DNA of 64,000 bases. Origin: Monosporascus cannonballus. Taxonomy: Eukaryota; Ascomycota; Sordariomycetes; Xylariales. The notes under the pieces are model-generated. The model worked only from the letters and a program-made list of their open reading frames with translations, was not told where the DNA came from and made no database searches. Position numbers and translations under genes: made by a program. Positions 12,030 through 24,782 of this stretch are shown piece after piece. How positions within the stretch are numbered: the first letter of the stretch is position 1; each line of letters starts with the position of its first letter. The stretch lies in the NCBI GenBank assembly GCA_004154925.1, contig QJNS01000003.1, positions 558,001 to 622,000 of the forward strand, given 5' to 3'.

Positions 12030-12720
12030 CCATCTTCTTTTTCCAAAATCTTATCTTCAAGATTATTTCTTCCTTAATAAATCCAGCTTATTCTCTTAAG
12101 ATATTAGTACGTATCACTAAAAATCGATATCAAATTTCATTTTCTACCGTTCGTCGCTAAAATCTTTTTTATTTTTAACGAATTTAACTTTGGAGTTATA
12201 TCTTACTCGTTATCTTACTCCAAAGACTAAAAATGAAAAATAATAAAAAACGTTTCCAAATATAAGGTTTGTATTAAACGCAATTCTCCTCATAATAAGA
12301 ACCGTATCTCCTTTTCCTTATCAAAAACACATCCGCATTAAGAACTAACGCTTAAAACGAAAAAGAAATCTCGCAAAAAAACGTTTCTAAAAGCTGCAAA
12401 AAAGTTATTAACAAAAAATAAATCAGGTTATCGCGCGCTTAATCAGTTTCCGTAAACAGAAAACGACTTTTCGCTCAAAAAAAATAAAAATAATATAAAA
12501 AGAACTATAATTATTATAAAAGCTAAAAGAACGAAAACACCAAAAACAGATTAACGCCGAAACCTTCATAACTGCGTTAATCCTTTCTGCTGGTCTCATA
12601 TCCTGGTCCGGCATCGATAATATTAACTGGTCCTTCGAAAACGCTAATTAAGATATTATCACTTCTAATAACTCTGTCAATATCAATAAAATTTTCTCAA
12701 TAAACGTTAGGCATTCATAA
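12030..12720 (+). pseudogene. Antisense accessory ORF of A1, degraded
   Basis: This is the counterpart of the A2 ORF at 46530-47085, lying between the 3' LTR and pol but on the strand opposite to gag-pol. The second half aligns codon by codon in one frame (from about 12443: FRKQKTTFRSKKIKII, later SFENANxDIITSNNSVNINKIF), with stops of the CAA/TGG-to-stop type. The start codon seen in A2 is lost and the first half carries frame disruptions. No function is known to me; see the A2 copy. Confidence 0.55.
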
Positions 12721-13328
12721 GATTTTTGGCTAGCTCTTAGGTATTCTCGGAATCAGAATATTTGTTTTACTTGATTAAGTATTAGATAAAGCCGTTTTCT
12801 TTTCTTATATTAAATATTTTGTTTATTTTGTATATTATATCATTATTCATTTCTATATTATCTTATACCGTATATACTTGAATTGTATTTTTTGTTAACT
12901 TGAATAATGAAATATAAAAACTCGATAAAATTTAAATTTAAATATAAATTTCAATTATGAAATATTTTCTGAAATTCTTTTAACGATTTTATATAAATTA
13001 ATGTATTTAAAATCGAGTTTTTCGCTAAGAAAATTTCGTTTGATTATTTTTGATAACAAAGTAATTTATCTCTCTTTTTTCGAAAGTTAATCGCTTTAAC
13101 TGTTTTTCGTTATAATATTTATTTATTTAGTTTTGTATGAAGTTTAAGTTCATTTTTATTTCTTAATATAATTATTTTAATTATTTTAATATAAAGATTA
13201 TTTTGACCTGAATTGGTTTATCGTATACATTTTTATAAATATCTTGTATAAAATTAGAAATTTCGTATTTTAAAATCATTTTAATATTTTCGTAATAACT
13301 GATATTATAAGCTAGTTAAGTAATAAGT

Positions 13329-13743
13329 TATTATAGGAACAGAGATTCCTGTCTCGAGGAAACCGACCTTTAAGACCTAGCGTAAACCTGTCACGGCTAA
13401 ATTCCGGATAGGGAAACTTGGTTCTCTAAGTGATCTGGTTAATCTGGGTGATCTGGGACCAGATTATATAGATTTAACAGATTAACGACATACTTATTTT
13501 AAAAATCGGGATATATAATAAATTTGTCTTTTATATAAATAGCACCTACTTAATTTTCGTTTTTTTGTTATTAATCTAAGCCTGTAGCTAGAGGTAACTG
13601 TTCTTTATTATGAGAAAAGTACTTAAATCTCTTTAACGAATAAACAAACTGAATAATTTCTTGCCTTATTATTACTTATAAATCAAAACCTTACTTCGGA
13701 TATTGTTTATATCTCTAGAGAGATGTATAACAGGTTTATTACA
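13329..13743 (+). mobile_element. Solo LTR of family B, TSD TAAGT
   Basis: Starts TATTATAGGAAC (TGTTACAGGAAC before RIP) and ends TTTATTACA, 415 bp, clearly related to the two LTRs of B1. The duplication TAAGT is exact (13324-13328 and 13744-13748). The flanks join to match A2 around 47690, so this is an insertion into A1 pol followed by LTR-LTR loss of the internal part. Confidence 0.88.
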
Positions 13744-15100
13744 TAAGTAACTTTTTAATTTACTTATTCTATTTATAATTGATGTAATATCGCAAATATG
13801 TTTTTAATATTTTAGTTTAATGATTTTATATATCAGTTTATGAAAGGTTTACATATATAAAAATATTTATATTTAAAGCCGATATATAATATAAACCTTT
13901 GCTAAAAGTGTAAAATAATCGTAATTTCCTTATTTAAAATAATTTCGTATAATAATCCATATACGTTAAAAATGTTTTTAAACAATATATACCATTTATT
14001 TTGCATTAATATTTTCTTAATAAGATAAAAGATAAAAAGCTTTTGTAAACTGAAATATTATTGTAATATATTTTTCTGGTTAATCTTTACTATAAAAAGG
14101 GTTTTGTAATAAAATATATAATAATCGAACTTTATAATCTCTTTAAGACCGGTAATAGTTATAACTTTTTAACAGGCTTATATCGTTATATCTGGACCTT
14201 ATTACAAAGGTTATATTATCGTCGTATTTTTTAAACTATTATTGTTATCTTTACAAAAATTTAAATGCTTTAAAATCATTTCATGGTTTTATAAGTCTCT
14301 GGATATCCGTAAAATTAATATTTATATATCTAGCTTAATAAATCTATTCGGTATTTTTTCGAAACGTGTAACTTTTTTTTTAATGTTTAGTAATTTATTC
14401 TTATATTCCTTAATTTGTTTATGTATATCCTATAACGCAATTCGTATTATCATATTTTATCGTAAATATTAATATTTTTTAGAAGTACAATCGAAAACTA
14501 TGTATTTAACGTTAACTAATTTTTCTTTAAAATTTAATCGCTTATTTAATATATCGTCTCTACCGTTTTTTAAAGTTTTTTTATAAATAATAACGGAATT
14601 GAAATTCGATATCTTTTCTATGTATCATGATTATCGTCTGATAAGCTTTTTAGTTACAATAAAACGGGAAAAGTTTAATAATTTATATAAACCTTAATCT
14701 AATAAAAGTCTTATTTAAGAAAATATCTAAACTCCCGAAAAGCTTTAATAATAACCATAAATTCCTGATATAGAATACCGTAATTGAATTCGGCTTTTTT
14801 TAATTCATACGAAAATAGATAATAAAATACAATTTTGCCTTAATAATTTCGTTATGCGATTATCGCGCCTAATACGTAATTCGAAATATCGGTCTTTAAT
14901 TTAACGAGACGTATTAAATCGTACACAATTAATACTAGCTTCCTAATAATTATATTTTTGATTTTTTAAAACGTTTTTTATTTATAATATTTATTTCAAT
15001 TCTTTTAAATAAAGTTAATTAAGAATATAACAATTTTACTAAAATTTCAGATAAACGTTTTATAATAATTGGCGAATCCAAAAAAATACTTATGTCTTTT

Positions 15101-15229
15101 TGTAATGTAGCTGGAAGCTTGTTACATGCGCTCTTATAAGATGGATTTGGGTGCCAAAATCCCAATTAGGGTTTGAAATTGTTGATCTTTTCGTCTTGTG
15201 GTTAGCGTCGCACCCTCGCTTATCTTACA
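15101..15229. mobile_element. 129-bp solo LTR or similar, TSD CTTTT
   Basis: Begins TGTAATGTAGC and ends TTATCTTACA, flanked by exact CTTTT copies (15096-15100 and 15230-15234). Removal restores A1 colinearity with A2 near 49080. The right 60 bp resemble 43230-43290, where a 174-bp relative sits. GC content is normal, so it is not RIP-degraded. It is too short to encode a protein; a TRIM/SMART-like or SINE-like origin is possible. Confidence 0.75.
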
Positions 15230-15439
15230 CTTTTAATTATCGTTAACGTTTACTATTTTATAATTACAACGATTTTTTAAATTTATTCTTATATATTTGA
15301 AGGTAATAATATGTCCTAGATATTCTATTTTTTATTTATACAAGAAATTCTTTTTTGCTTTAATTAATAATTTAGTATTTTATAAAACTTAAAACCTCTT
15401 ATAAAAATATTCTATTTATATCTTTTTGGTTTTCGAATA

Positions 15440-15985
15440 CATAAAAATGTCGTCAAGGTAACATATAATAAAAATATCGAGATATTTTCGTAATACCTAA
15501 TTAACTATCTGCTAAAAGGCTATTGATATATTCGTAAATCCTATTAATATAACTACGTATCTAAACGATCTATATTTCGATTTAAAAACTGGTTTTATTT
15601 TTGTTCTTTTTTAATTTTAATAAAGTTATATTTATTTTTAAAATCGAATATTTGTAAAGTAATAAATAAGTAAGCAAGATGATGGCAAACAGTCGCAGAC
15701 CATTCCAAGAAGTGCGTGTGTGTATTGGGCAGACTTCTATCTGGGTTGTATATACGTTTTCCCAATATAGAGCTTGTAGTTATTCCAGAGCATATGAGTG
15801 GGCGACTAGTCGCTGACATTTAGCCGTATCTCTCGTATTCTCTCATTTTCTTACGATATTATAAACCATCTAATTACGTAAAATCGGTTTTTATTTTAAT
15901 TAATAAATATAATAATATTATTTAATTATCAATAATTAACCATCAATCGGAATTTCCCTTTTTATTAAGTGCGAAAAACATGAGG
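15440..15985 (-). pseudogene. Reverse transcriptase fragment of A1
   Basis: On the minus strand the motif YLDDIFMYS (YLDDI at 15460-15446) is the catalytic centre of a Ty3/gypsy reverse transcriptase; both aspartates survive. The upstream part of the domain extends to about 15985. The frame is broken by the C-family solo LTR at 15653-15855 and by RIP-type stops, so no enzyme could be made. Confidence 0.75.
15653..15855 (+). mobile_element. Solo LTR of family C, TSD ATATT
   Basis: Begins TGTAAAGTAATAAATAAG and ends TTCTTACG, 203 bp, homologous to the C LTRs at 25490, 32481 and 57664 (shared block CCAAGAAGTG...ATCTGG). ATATT flanks it exactly (15648-15652 and 15856-15860), and removal restores A1 against A2 at about 49490. 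The copy is nearly free of RIP damage. Confidence 0.88.
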
Positions 15986-16915
15986 TATTTCGCTAGTAAT
16001 TTCGAAAGCTAAATTTATTTTTTTTGGAACCGATTTTCTACATATTCTTTAAAAACGCATAATTTGTTTCCGTTAAAATTATAAATAAATTAAGTGTTCT
16101 TAAATATATATTTTTAAGACTATTTCGTAATTTTACTTGGTATGTTGTAATAATTTCATATCTAATATCTTGTTTAAATATTATTTTGAAAATAATATTA
16201 AATAAGTTAATATTAGCAACAAACCGTATAAATAATTTTAATAAAACCTAACCATATTAATTAAATATTTATTTATATTATCGAAATCATCATTTATAAA
16301 AAACCGTTTTATTATTTTAAAGTCATAAGTTTTTATTGTTTTATAATTTATTCGTTTTATTTCTTGACAGATTTCGAAATTCATTTTAATTATTTACGAT
16401 ATTTCTTTTACATATTAATCTAACCCTATTACTATATAATTCACTAAAGTTAACGTGTTTAACGTATTATTCTTTTAAAACAGAAATATGCTTTTTTAAT
16501 TATTAAAATTATTTATTCTAGAATTTGTTTCTTATAACAAATACTTTTTATGAAAATCTTCCTGTTTACATTTTTAAAAATCTCTATTTTAAACTTTTAA
16601 TTTTATACCTATTTGCTTTTTTTGTAATTTTAGAAATATTAATTAATTAATGAGTTAAATTAAAACTTTCGGAATTATATAATATTTTTAATCAGTAAAT
16701 TATATTTATAAATTCATAACCGATATTAAGTTTTAAAGAAAAACTCACTTTAAATTTCGTTAATTTAATAACTTATCAAAATGATTAATTTAAATCCATC
16801 TAAATTTATATAATAAATTTATATAATTTAAATTAACATATCTCTTTAAATCGGTTTTAAGGATTAAACTTTTCATAAACAATAGCAAATATTAATAATA
16901 TAAGTATAATTACAT

Positions 16916-17336
16916 GGTTACAGGAACAGGGGTTCCTTTCTCGAGGAGACCAACCTTTAAGGCCTAGCGTGGACCTGTCGCGGCTGAAATCCGGACGGAA
17001 GGCTTGGCTTTTAACGTAATCTGGATAATCTGGGTGATTTGGGAACTAAATTATACAGATCTAATAGATTTACGATATATTTATTTTGGGAAATGGGATA
17101 TATAATAAATAGGTCTTTTATATAAATAATATTTATTTAATTTTGTATTTTAATTATTAATTTAAGTTTTTAATTAAGAAATAAATATAGTATTTTTTTA
17201 ATTAAGGCAAAAATCTTTAAATTCTTTTAATAAATAAATTACGGAATTATTTTTTACTTTATTATTTTTTATAAATTAAAAATCTTTTTGGGATATTACT
17301 TATATTTTCAAATAAATATATAATAAGTTCTTTATA
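16916..17336 (+). repeat. 5' LTR of B1
   Basis: Starts GGTTACAGGAACAGGGGTTCC and ends TTCTTTATA (TTCGTTACA before RIP). It aligns along its whole length with 23795-24214 and with the solo LTR 13329-13743. The left half is less mutated than the right half. Confidence 0.85.
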
Positions 17337-17599
17337 TTTTAATATTTTTTTAATTAATAATTAACGACTAATTTACTGCTTAATTACGATATAAACCTTT
17401 TTAAACTTAATATAAATAATAATATAGGACGATATTCAGAAAATAAATAATATACCCGATTTCCGTTATTAGCTAATAAAATATTATTAATAAAACTTAA
17501 CGATTTACTATTTATTAAAAAAGTTTTCCAATTAATTAATAATATAATACCTTTTATTATTTGATTTTAAAAAAATCCTTTTTCCTAACCGTAATAATA

Positions 17600-18560
17600 A
17601 TTTTCCCCGATTTCTTAAGATATTATTAAGGGTTAAGAAAAAAATAAAAGTAGGAAAAAAGCTAAGGAAAAAAAAGGAATATGGGGTAAAAAGCCAAAAG
17701 AAAAAACTTATTGCAAAAGAAAAATTAAGTGCCTTAACGGCAGAAATTCGAACTTTAAAAAAGGAAAATATTGGGTTTACCAAAGGAAAAAAACCAGCTT
17801 TTTTTCAGTTCGGCTTTGTAAAAGGACGAAATTAAAGGGCTAGATATCGGCCCCTTTTAATGGATTTAGGACGAACGCAAAAAAAAGCTTTAACGTTATT
17901 ATTGTTCGGTATAAATCGAATATGGGAAGAAATTATTCTATTTCCTGGTTATTACGGAATATTAAACGTTAAAGGTTATAAATTAACTTTCCCCAAGCCT
18001 TACGATAATTTAAAAAACCCGGATAAATTCTTAGTTTAGGCCAGGCTTTATTTCAAATTGTATAAGAATTTTTTACCTGAAAAATATCAAAAAATAATAA
18101 TTATTTGTTAATTACTAATCGGACGAATTCGTTTATAGTTTAAACCTATTTTAACGGATTATTTTAAACGATATATAAAAAAAGTTTCGGATTTTATTAA
18201 TTATATTTTTAACGATTACGAAAATTTCGAAAAAAAATAAAAACCGTATTTGGAAATCCAGATAAAAAATAATATGTAATTAAATAATTTTATTTTTTCC
18301 GTTAAATCAAATTAATATCTAAATATATAATTAAGTTTAACGGTTTAGTAATTATTTTAAACTTATTAAAAAAATACGTTATTTTACCCTTATTATAACG
18401 GCTTAAAGCCTTAAATTAAAGATAAACTATATATAAAACCTAAGGTGGGATCTTTTGCAAAATATACCGACAAAGTTATTATTACTGACCGACGTATTTT
18501 TAATCGGTATTTAAAAAAAAGGATTAATAAATAAGGTAACGACAAAGGCTTAAAGAGCTA
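17600..18560 (+). pseudogene. gag remnant of B1
   Basis: In one frame from about 17760 a gypsy-type capsid region can be followed: FINYIFNDYENFEKK near 18193-18240 and, further on, YYNGLKPxIKDKLYIKP then YTDKVIITDRRIFNRYL (about 18395-18515), which matches the usual end of the retrotransposon Gag domain. Many TAA/TAG codons replace Gln or Trp codons. It precedes the zinc knuckle at 18642. Confidence 0.65.
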
Positions 18561-18641
18561 AAACAAAAAAATAAAGGTAAACTTTAAAAGAAAACAAATT
18601 TTACTTTGAAAGAACTTAAGAAAAATAAATCCAAAATAAAA

Positions 18642-18683
18642 TATTTTAACTGTGGCAAAAAAGGGCATTTTAAAAGTAAATAT
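18642..18683 (+). pseudogene. CCHC zinc knuckle of B1, two Cys lost
   Basis: The translation YFNCGKKGHFKSKY fits CX2CX4HX4C with the first and last Cys turned to Tyr (TGT to TAT), which is the change RIP makes on the opposite strand. It marks the nucleocapsid end of gag. Confidence 0.8.
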
Positions 18684-20339
18684 CGTTTTTCCGCTAAAAG
18701 GGATTTTAAAAAAAAATTCTTTAACTTTGAAAAGAAATCAAAATAATTAAGCAAAAAACCGATAATAAGGTAGAAAAGAAGGAAAAAAAATTAACATAAT
18801 TTCCTCCCCGTTAAAATTCATTATTACTATAATTATTTAAATCTAAAGCGGTACTTCAAAGTACGAAAATTATTTTATTTGCCAAAACTCTAAGTTTAAA
18901 ATTTATAAATATTATCCTGGATAAAAGGTTTTTAGGATAATTATAGAATTAAAATATCTTTATTATTTCGACGTACAAAAATACGAAATATATGATATAA
19001 ACGGCTAATTTTAACTAGATATCCATAACCATAAATAATTATCCCTAAAGCTTTATAAGTTCCCAAAATATATTATTTATTACAAAACGTTATCGGTAAA
19101 CCTTTATAACTTATTATATTTTACTGTTTGCTATTAGGATAATTATTTCGTTTATCTTAAGGCTAAGGAAAATAATAACTTTTGGCCTAAATAAAACGAA
19201 AAAACGTTTATAAAATTAGATAACGAATACCGATATACGGAAATTTTATAATAATTCGAATACCTTAGGTTTTATTATTTATATCCTAAATTAAAACGGA
19301 ATCAAAAAGTTATATCGTAAAAATACTTATGTTACTTTTTAATACTTTGCGTCCAATATAAGTTTTTGAATATAAGGATATTTCTTTCGGAAAAATACCT
19401 TTCCGACCTTATAATTTAAAAGGTGCAAAACCAAAGGTTGAATCAAAAGAAAACGGTTATTTTCGGATGCTAACTGGGCAAAAAAAATGGTACAGGTATA
19501 TGGACGATTACTGTACCAAATACGCGGCTAAAAAAGTTCGAAAATAAAAACGCCTTTTTACAAATAAATTACGTTAATTAAAAAACGATAAGAGTTTTCG
19601 AAAATAAGGTATCGAAAAGTCTTAATACATAAAACCTTATATAAAGTAATTAAGGGATTACGTAATTAAATTAAGATTCCTTTGTAATACAAAAACAAAA
19701 CGTTTAAAACTATAATTAACTTAAAAGCAGAAAATAATTTTATTTTTTTATGGTAACAGAAAAATATTAGATTTCCTGGAAGTACAAATTAAAATCCTAT
19801 AAATTACGTACAGTAAACGGAAGCTTATTTACATAGGAAAACGGACGAATTTTTCAAAAAATTAAAAAACTTTAAATACGGATTTAAAAATACCAAGAAT
19901 GGATTTCCTTAAATATTACCGATATTTCTGGCCACGATATTATCCTAAAAATACCATGGTTTAAATTTAGCAATTTACGTATCGATTGGAAATATTAAAT
20001 ATTTTCCAAAGAAAATAAGCTACCCAAAAAAGACGATCAGGAAATTTATTATATTATTAAAGATATCCAAATTACAAAACAAATTTTTATAATATTATCT
20101 GAATATCGATAATTTAAAAAATTATTTAAAAATAAAAAGAAATTACGAATTACCGCCATATAATTAATAAAATTATAAGATACCTATTAAAAAAGGATAT
20201 TACCTTAAATTTGATAAAACTTACCATATAAACCTTAATAAATCGAAATTTTATAAAAAAGCATTTATTTTAATTTAAAAAAATATATTTAATTTTTTGA
20301 TTCTCCTATTAAATATCCCGTCCTTATAATACCAAAAAC

Positions 20340-20900
20340 TAAGGATAAAAAACAAAAAATTAACGAAAACGGAGATCTGGTTTTCAAAAAAGTAATCGAT
20401 TACCGACAGCTGAATAATATTATAATTAAAAATAAATACCCTGTAATACTTATAAATATTTTAAAAAAAACGTTAATAAAACGAAATAATTTACGGCATT
20501 TGATTTTCGTAATAGCGACTACCGTATTCGAATAACTAAAGGAAAAAAATAAAAAAAAATATTTAAAATAATATATAAATTTTACGAATACAAAATAATA
20601 CATATGGGATTTATTAATGCTTCCGCCAGTTTCCAATAACTGGTTATAATTACGTTCAGAAAATTCTTAAATAAATTTATGTTCGTCTATCTCGACGATA
20701 TCCTTATTTACTTTAAAATACTAAAAAACCATAAAAAGCAAATTACCTAAATGCTCCAAACGCTAAACGAAATAAATATCCGAATTAACCCAGCCAAAAA
20801 CGTATGGCATATATAAAAACTAAATTTTCTAGGATATATTTTTACCCCCGGCCAAATTCAAATTTAACGTTTTAAAATAGAAGCAGTTAAGGATTAACCC
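20340..20900 (+). pseudogene. Reverse transcriptase of B1
   Basis: VIDYRQLNNIIIKNKYPVI (from about 20392) is the fingers/palm motif of gypsy reverse transcriptases, and YLDDILIYF (YLDDI at 20688-20702) is the catalytic centre with both aspartates kept. The frame has several stop codons in between. The RNase H remnant follows (about 21140-21400, motif YDKELLAIINAFKE). Confidence 0.85.
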
Positions 20901-21689
20901 ATCTTTAATATGATAACCGTTATAAACATCCGACAAATCGTAGGATTTACGTATTACGTACGTAGCCTAATTAAAAAATACGGAGATATAATTAAATTAT
21001 TAACGAAACTTATTATCAAAAAATATATAAGAAAAAATTTTGAATTCCTAGAAAAAGTAAAAAAAAATATTTTAAATCTTAAGAAATGTAATTACTAACG
21101 GACTTATAATAAGATTATTTAACGCAAATAAGAAAAAACGCCTAAAAACGGATATTTTAAATTACGTATTAAATACTGTCTTAGAATAATTAAAGGATAA
21201 TGGCAAATAATACCTAATAATATATTACTTAAAAGTATTCCGAAATACAGAATTCAAATATCCGATTTACGATAAGGAATTATTGGCGATTATTAACGCT
21301 TTTAAAGAATAAGAACTTTTCTTTAACGGAATAAAAAAACTTTTTAATATTTACTTTGATTATAAAAACCTTATTTAATTTATAAAGATATAAGAACTAA
21401 ATAAAAAATATAAAACCTGGATAATTTTTCTATTAAACTTCAATTTCAAAATATATCATATTAAAAGAAAAAAAATATCTAAGGGGATATTCTTAATTGC
21501 AAAAGTAATTATAATTCCAAAATTCCTAAAAGAAATATATAAATATTATAATACAATTAGGATAACATTATACAATTATGCGAAATCCTGAAGAAATTAT
21601 CCTCTGAATTTTTGATACGGTTTTGGAATTCCTATAATACGAAGGAATAAAAAGAAATTTAACAGCTAAAAGAATAGCTTCAGGACCAG

Positions 21690-22860
21690 TTACTATACTA
21701 TAGCAAAATTTATGTTCTAAAGGATTAACAAAAATAATTTATAAAGGAATTTTAAGAAAATCCGTTATATGAATATTAAGGAATTTTTAAAATTACCCGA
21801 CGACTATAAGAAAAATACGATTTCCTTAAGTTACGCCGTATGGTCAAAATAATTATTAAAAATTATAATATTTGCAATAAAATTAAAGTAATACGCCATA
21901 AACCTTACGGGCTATTATAACTTATTAACATTCCTAATAAAGTATGAAATACCATAATTTGGAATTTTATTATTAATTTATTTTTATTTAAAAACATAAT
22001 TACTAAAATTAAATACGACGAAATATAAGTAATTATTTATAAATTTATCAAATATGAGTACTTTTTGTTTTTTAAAGGAAATACAACGGCAAAATAATTA
22101 ATATATGTTTCTATTAAATATTATTTCGACAAACATAATATACTAAAAAAATTATTTCCGACAAAAATACGCTTTTTACTTTAAAATTTGGCATTAACTT
22201 TTTCAAACAAATAGGTACTAAGTTTAAGTTCTTAACAGCATATTATTTCCAAACGAATAACCAAACCGAAAAATTAAATCAAACTTTGAAACAGTATTTC
22301 CGAAACTATATTAATTATTAATAGGATAATTAGGTAAAATCTTTTTTATTGGCATAAATTATTTACAATATTTTTGTTAACGAGGATATGGGCGTATCCC
22401 CTTATATAGTTATATATAAATACGACGTAAAAACGAAACGACCCAAATAATTACTTAATAAGGTACCAAAAATTATTACGATTATCCTAAAAGCAGAAAT
22501 ATTAATAATAAAAATAAAAACGATTTAGATTCGTTTTCATAATAAACTAAAGTTTTTTTAACGAAAAATAACCCAGTATTATAATAAAAAGAGAATTAAG
22601 GGATTAAATTTAACGAAAAAAAATAAAGTTTACCTATTACGCCAGAAATAAAACGCAACTTTAAATATCCTACAGATTAAAACAAAAAAACTTAATAACA
22701 AGTTTAATTTCAAAAACCTTGGTCGGTTTAAAATAAATAAAATTATTTCCAAAATTAATTACAAATTATTATTACCCAAAATAATAAAAATACATGTTGT
22801 TTTTTATATCCTTTTGCTTAAACCAGCACCCAAAAACGCCCCGTTAAAAACAGATCTAGA
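21690..22860 (+). pseudogene. Integrase of B1
   Basis: NFIINLFLFKNIITKIKYDEI (from 21963) corresponds to the start of the gypsy integrase catalytic core with the first Asp changed to Asn. The later stretch FSTAYYFQTDNQTEKLNQ lines up with the conserved 'TAYHPQTDGQTERxNQ' block. Stops are frequent. Confidence 0.75.
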
Positions 22861-22884
22861 ACTTAAAAAAACCCTAACGAATAT

Positions 22885-23046
22885 AAAATCAAATAAATAC
22901 TGGATTCCAAAATAATTAAAAATAAAATCTAGTACTTAGTTAAATAAAAAAGGTACTTATATAAAAAGAATATTTGGGAATTACTTAACTATTTAACGAA
23001 TACGATAAACCTGGTTAAGATATTCTACCGCCAAAATCCTAACCGA
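22885..23046 (+). pseudogene. Chromodomain at the end of B1 pol
   Basis: KILDSKIIKNKI, then xYLVKxKRYLYKKNIWELLNYL and a tail ending YRQNPNRP follow the chromodomain pattern (VEKILDSR, YLVKWKGY, NTWEP, NL). One Gln and one Trp codon have become stops. Its position after integrase defines the chromovirus clade. Confidence 0.75.
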
Positions 23047-23794
23047 CCATTTCTAATACGGCTAAGGTCGCAGGCGACAACGGTCCCCCGTTTAAATTAA
23101 CCTTTACGGCGCTCCATTCGAAAAAAACCGACGTTTCCATAATAACGTCCATTTTAAATACAAATTATACTTGCTTTACGTTTACGTAATGCTGCTTTTT
23201 TTCCATCTTTTCTCGTTTTTTCAACTGGTTCAATTTTAAACCTTTTTTTTTAATAACTTTACCGCCTTTTTTTTGAGAAAGTTTTATTAAAAGTATAAGC
23301 GCCTTAGTTTTCCAACAAATTTTTTCGATTTTTTATCCTGCTGGCGGCGCAGTTCGGCTAACCTTTTTTCCATCGCCTTCTGTTTTTTTTGCAATATTTT
23401 GGTACGCCAAAAAGCTATTTTCGGTTTTACGTTATTCGCGTAATAGGCAATTTTGCGTTTCGTTTATTTTTTATAACGAATTTATAATTAAAACGTTATA
23501 AAAAGGACGTTGTCGGCGAATATAATAACTATAATTCAAGTACTTAAGAACGTAAAAATAATTAGTTTCGCCAAATCGGATATAATTCGAATAAGGGAAA
23601 GCTTTAATATCAAACTTTTTAATTAAATTAATTTAAATATTACGGAAACCGCATTAATTTAATTAAGGTTTTGATTTTGGATATAACTTATTATAATAAA
23701 GGTAACTAAAATATTTTTAATTTTTTCCAATAAAATAAAATAATAACCTACGGTTTTTATTTTTGGAACAAAAATTCTTGGAAAAAAGATATAA

Positions 23795-24214
23795 TATTAT
23801 AGGAATAAGGGCTCCTATTTCGAAAAAACCAACCTTTAAAGCTTAACGCGGACCTGTTACGGCTGAACTCCGAACGGAAAGCTTAGTTTTTAACGTAATT
23901 TGAATGATTTGGGTGATTTGGGGACCAGATCATACAAATCTAATAGATTTACAATACATTTATTTTGGGAAATGGGATATATAATAGATCGGTTTTTTAT
24001 GTAAATAATACTTACTTAATTTCGCTTTTTAGCTATCAATCTAAGCTCTTAATCAAAAGATAACTCTACCGTTTTTTAATTAAGGGAAAAGTTTTTAAAT
24101 CTCTTTAACGAATAAACCACGGAATTATTCCTCGCCCTATTGTTACCTGCAAATCAAAAACCTTTTTCGGATACTGCTCATACCTCTGGATGGATATATA
24201 ACAAGTTCGTTACA
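23795..24214 (+). repeat. 3' LTR of B1
   Basis: Starts TATTATAGGAATAAGG and ends AAGTTCGTTACA, 420 bp, aligned with the 5' LTR. The right half is less mutated here than in the 5' LTR, so the two copies were mutated independently. Confidence 0.85.
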
Positions 24215-24474
24215 TATATATCTTTTAAAACTATATACGGTAACAATTTATATATAATTTATATCCAGTTAATAATTATTGATTAATTAGTATTTAAACA
24301 ATCAAAACTTTTAAATGTTGAATATAAAAAATATTAATTACGTTATTATATTCAGCTAATTATGTACTCTTTCGTAACGCGTACAGGTTCTCTGTAATCT
24401 AGCAGCGGAATATATATTTTCCGATCAGAAGGTGACTTTTCCGTATTTGCTGTACTATAGCACATCTGGCTAGC

Positions 24475-24782
24475 TGATACAACGGAACAGCTAAACCGAC
24501 CTAATAGGTCGGGTCACGTAACGGATCACCAACTCACTGATGGAAAGCTAGTGAGCCGGATCGTAAACTTATTGATAGTAAGCCAGTAAGCCCTGGTAAA
24601 TACGCTTATTAGATTCATAACTCAGATAATATGAGCTTATAATATATTTTGGGTACCTAAAACATTTTTGATGTTAGAAAATATAATTAAATTATTTTAA
24701 TCCCTAAAACCTTAGTATATTTCTGCTATTATAAACTCGTACGACTAAGGTTTAATGGTTAGTTAAACCCCTAGCCGGTATA
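24475..24782 (-). mobile_element. A-type LTR relic, edges approximate
   Basis: The right end carries the A-family core in reverse orientation (about 24732-24770, AAACTCGTACGACTAAGG then GTTAAACCCCTAGCC). The left part is relatively GC-rich and unlike the other A LTRs, with short repeated AGCNAGTRAGCC motifs. I found no TSD, so the limits are uncertain. Confidence 0.5.

Larger units (their letters stand above)
11273..16915 (-). mobile_element. Gypsy retrotransposon A1, degraded, interrupted, 5' end not found
   Basis: The left end is a 3' LTR (11273-12029) matching the LTR of A2 (46078-46459), followed by the same order of parts: an antisense cysteine-rich ORF, then pol on the minus strand. 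Reverse transcriptase is recognised near 15440-15985. A1 is broken by four solo LTRs (11524-11906, 13329-13743, 15101-15229, 15653-15855) and by element B1 at 16916. Removing each insertion and one TSD copy restores alignment with A2, which proves the nesting. Beyond B1 I could not follow A1, and no 5' LTR was found, so the element is incomplete. Confidence 0.8.
16916..24214 (+). mobile_element. Full-length Ty3/gypsy chromovirus B1, RIP-inactivated
   Basis: Two LTRs (421 and 420 bp) flank 6.46 kb of internal sequence with gag, a CCHC knuckle, reverse transcriptase, RNase H, integrase and a C-terminal chromodomain in the gypsy order, all on the plus strand. The TSD is TACAT on the left (16911-16915) and TATAT on the right (24215-24219), one C-to-T change apart. 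Dozens of stops derived from Gln and Trp codons and Cys-to-Tyr changes make it inactive. It is inserted in A1. The chromodomain suggests that it targeted heterochromatin, as known for chromoviruses. Confidence 0.9.

Noticed and set aside
15190..15229. tRNA-like stretch (GTGGTTAGCGTCGCACCC) and its relative at 43247-43290
   Set aside because: It resembles the D-arm of a tRNA, but no anticodon stem, T-arm or acceptor pairing can be drawn. Both copies lie at the end of units with exact 5-bp duplications and TG/CA ends, which fits an LTR-like element better.
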